From contig DAOVRJ010000025.1 in assembly GCA_030628225.1 (NCBI GenBank), positions 1 through 15,865 on the forward strand: a stretch of DNA of 15,865 bases, in the 5' to 3' direction. Position numbers and translations under genes: made by a program. Source of the stretch: Candidatus Zixiibacteriota bacterium (GTDB lineage: Bacteria; SM23-81). Positions 14,533 to 15,865 of the stretch are shown in pieces. The stretch's first letter is position 1. Every line of letters starts with the position of its first letter. Under the pieces are notes generated by a model, which was not told where the DNA came from, searched no databases, and saw nothing but the letters and a program-made list of their open reading frames with translations.

Positions 14533-15714
14533 TTAATTGCCGTAGCCGACAAAGTCCAATGGTTCGCCTTCGTAAGGCCGGCGAATGGTCGTTCGTAGGT
14601 CCGGTTTCTCATTTCTGCCCACTTCGCCCACGATTTTCGCTCTGTTCTCACCTGCTCGACGGATGAGCTCGACAACCTCTTCGGCCATCTGGAGGGTGGG
14701 GACGATGTAGGCGAAGCCCATTCCCATGTTCTGTTTTGAATATGCTTCTCGGGGACCCCAACCCGATTCCTCGATGAGCAGTCTGTGGATGGGCAGGGGG
14801 TCCAGCGGATCAGTGATCTCAAAGGAAACGCCTCGGCCGACGCGGTTGAAGTTGGCCAGGCCATTTCCGGTGATGTTGATTCCGTAGATGTCTCTATGGT
14901 CGAATTTTTCACCGATGGCGGCGGCCTCTGCCAGATACAGGGCCGTGGGAACTTGCAGCGCCTCCAGCACGGTGAGTCCTTCCAGAACAGCGGGTTTATC
15001 GTCAAATTGGAACCTGCCCGTGTATTGACTTTTCCATTCCTCTCGGTATTCCACATCAGCAGGAAACAGGACGTGTCTTGCGCTTGTGTAACCGTTGCTG
15101 TGCGCCCCGCTGGCCGAGACGCCCACGATGATGTGCCCGGGTTTCGGGTCTAAGCGGGGAACTTTTTCTTTGAGAATATAACCGGTGATGACGACGCCGA
15201 CATCCCATCCTTTGCCGGGAACACCGACGGAGATCATCTCGTCAAGAGAGGCCGTCTCGATTTTTCCGATGTTGGGATCGAAGGGAGCACCGGGGATTCG
15301 AATTCTCTCCAGGGCATCTCTAAAACCGCTCATGATCTCTCCCATATGATTCTCTTCGATGTCCTGTTGAACCGCAAAATATAGATCGATGGTATCGGGC
15401 AGGGCGTGGATCGCCGTGGCCATATCATTCGCGTTCATGGCGATGGCATCGATGGACTGCAGAGCGTAGTTATTGGACCAGGCGCTGAGAAACAATTTTG
15501 TGCCCACACCGTCAACGCAGTGCACGGCGTAGTGGCGGGGATGAACAGCGTCATTTTCTTTCAGCTCGAAGAAGAACCCGGCGGCTTTCCTGTTCGTCCT
15601 GTTAGCCAGCCAGGGTGCCCTGGCCAGTGCCTGCTTTCCGCTTTGGATGGCCCTCTGCTCGCTTTTTTCATAATCCCATCTGCTTTGTTCGCTGCGATCA
15701 TTCATTTTTTTCAT
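14533..15714 (-). CDS. purM: phosphoribosylformylglycinamidine cyclo-ligase PurM (divergent)
   Basis: ATP-dependent ring closure of FGAM to AIR; a member of the same superfamily as the PurL synthetase domains. The 393 residues are somewhat longer than the usual 340-350. Recognisable motifs are HCVDGVGTKL (65-74), SIDAIAMNANDM (87-98), GVSASGAHSNGYTSARH (198-214), ITGNGLANFNRVGRGVSF (281-298) and KQNMGMGFAYIVP (327-339). The canonical GGETAEMPGMY stretch is replaced by IGKIETASLDEMI (149-161), and 60 residues precede the VDGVGTK motif. This is therefore a diverged PurM, or less likely a PurM-like paralogue; the operon favours PurM. It is the first gene of the operon. ATG at 15714 has only weak SD potential, and ATG at 15705 is an alternative. 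Confidence 0.85.
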   Translation of the reverse strand: MKKMNDRSEQSRWDYEKSEQRAIQSGKQALARAPWLANRTNRKAAGFFFELKENDAVHPRHYAVHCVDGVGTKLFLSAWSNNYALQSIDAIAMNANDMATAIHALPDTIDLYFAVQQDIEENHMGEIMSGFRDALERIRIPGAPFDPNIGKIETASLDEMISVGVPGKGWDVGVVITGYILKEKVPRLDPKPGHIIVGVSASGAHSNGYTSARHVLFPADVEYREEWKSQYTGRFQFDDKPAVLEGLTVLEALQVPTALYLAEAAAIGEKFDHRDIYGINITGNGLANFNRVGRGVSFEITDPLDPLPIHRLLIEESGWGPREAYSKQNMGMGFAYIVPTLQMAEEVVELIRRAGENRAKIVGEVGRNEKPDLRTTIRRPYEGEPLDFVGYGN

Positions 15715-15746
15715 CTCATAAAGCCATTACAAGAATTTAGTGGTTT

Positions 15747-15771
15747 GGATTCTGGATTCTGGATTCTGGAT
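15747..15771. repeat. heptamer tandem repeat (GGATTCT)
   Basis: GGATTCT is repeated three times head to tail at 15747-15767, followed by a partial fourth unit GGAT. It lies about 33 bases upstream of the purM start. It is a simple tandem repeat in non-coding DNA, and its copy number could vary between strains and change promoter spacing. No convincing promoter was recognised around it. Confidence 0.75.
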
Positions 15772-15800
15772 GAAAGGCGAGAGGAACGGGGTTCGGGAAA

Positions 15801-15865
15801 CTGCCGACTGCTTACTGAAAAGGCCGTCCTCACAGGAGTGAGGACGCTACTTTTTTTGTTCTGCC
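15801..15865. repeat. hairpin-bearing dispersed repeat, right copy (cut by window end)
   Basis: Same element as 407-470, same orientation, with two substitutions and one extra T. Here the hairpin at 15825-15846 is perfect: arms CGTCCTCA and TGAGGACG with loop CAGGAG, followed by GCTAC-type spacing and seven T residues. The repeat runs to the last base of the window and may continue. It lies upstream of the purine operon; read on the + strand it could act as a terminator. Confidence 0.75.

Noticed and set aside
14517-15056. Long N-terminal extension of the purE frame
   Set aside because: The upstream 180 codons overlap purM in another frame and give a Ser/Pro/Arg-rich sequence with no PurE similarity. 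The true start is near 14516.
15715-15865. Purine riboswitch or clear promoter ahead of purM
   Set aside because: I found no purine-aptamer core or PreQ-like structure. The best -10 (TGTAAT on the - strand) would start transcription almost at the start codon and has no -35. The promoter may lie beyond the window.

Overview
The window reads as chromosomal DNA from an uncultured Gram-negative bacterium. An RND inner-membrane pump and a TolC-type outer-membrane factor are encoded side by side, which implies an outer membrane. The de novo purine enzymes are close to archaeal or anaerobe-type variants rather than the Escherichia coli set. The phylum cannot be fixed from the sequence alone. The intergenic DNA is built from short AT-rich and hairpin repeats, and such families are usually present in many copies per genome.

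Layout. Positions 1-564 hold no credible gene. They are a mosaic of repeats: a near-perfect 69-bp direct repeat, a 19-bp palindrome, and a 64-bp hairpin element that recurs at the right window edge. They end in a candidate -10 box and a strong ribosome-binding site. Positions 568-5171 (+ strand) are a two-gene operon for an RND permease and an outer-membrane efflux protein, joined by an ATGA overlap. No periplasmic adaptor gene is in view. Positions 5172-5275 separate two convergent operons and carry a stem-loop that can terminate both transcripts. Positions 5276-15714 (- strand) are one tightly packed operon, in transcription order purM, purE, an IMP cyclohydrolase of the PurO type, a stand-alone AICAR formyltransferase, an IMP dehydrogenase, purF, purL, purQ. 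Positions 15715-15865 are leader DNA with a heptamer tandem repeat and the second copy of the hairpin element.

How the genes work together. PurF makes phosphoribosylamine from PRPP. PurL with PurQ converts FGAR to FGAM, PurM closes AIR, and PurE carboxylates it. The formyltransferase and the separate cyclohydrolase do the last two steps to IMP, and the IMP dehydrogenase commits IMP to XMP and GMP. The steps of PurD, PurN/PurT, PurC and PurB are not encoded here and must lie elsewhere. Several enzymes have non-textbook architecture: PurL carries two fused PurS-like domains and uses a separate glutaminase, PurH is split into two unrelated-fold enzymes, PurE resembles the CO2-using class II but lacks its usual signature loop, and PurM is divergent. 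Nothing seen amounts to a wholly new system. The most unusual content is this assembled purine operon and the mosaic repeats around it.
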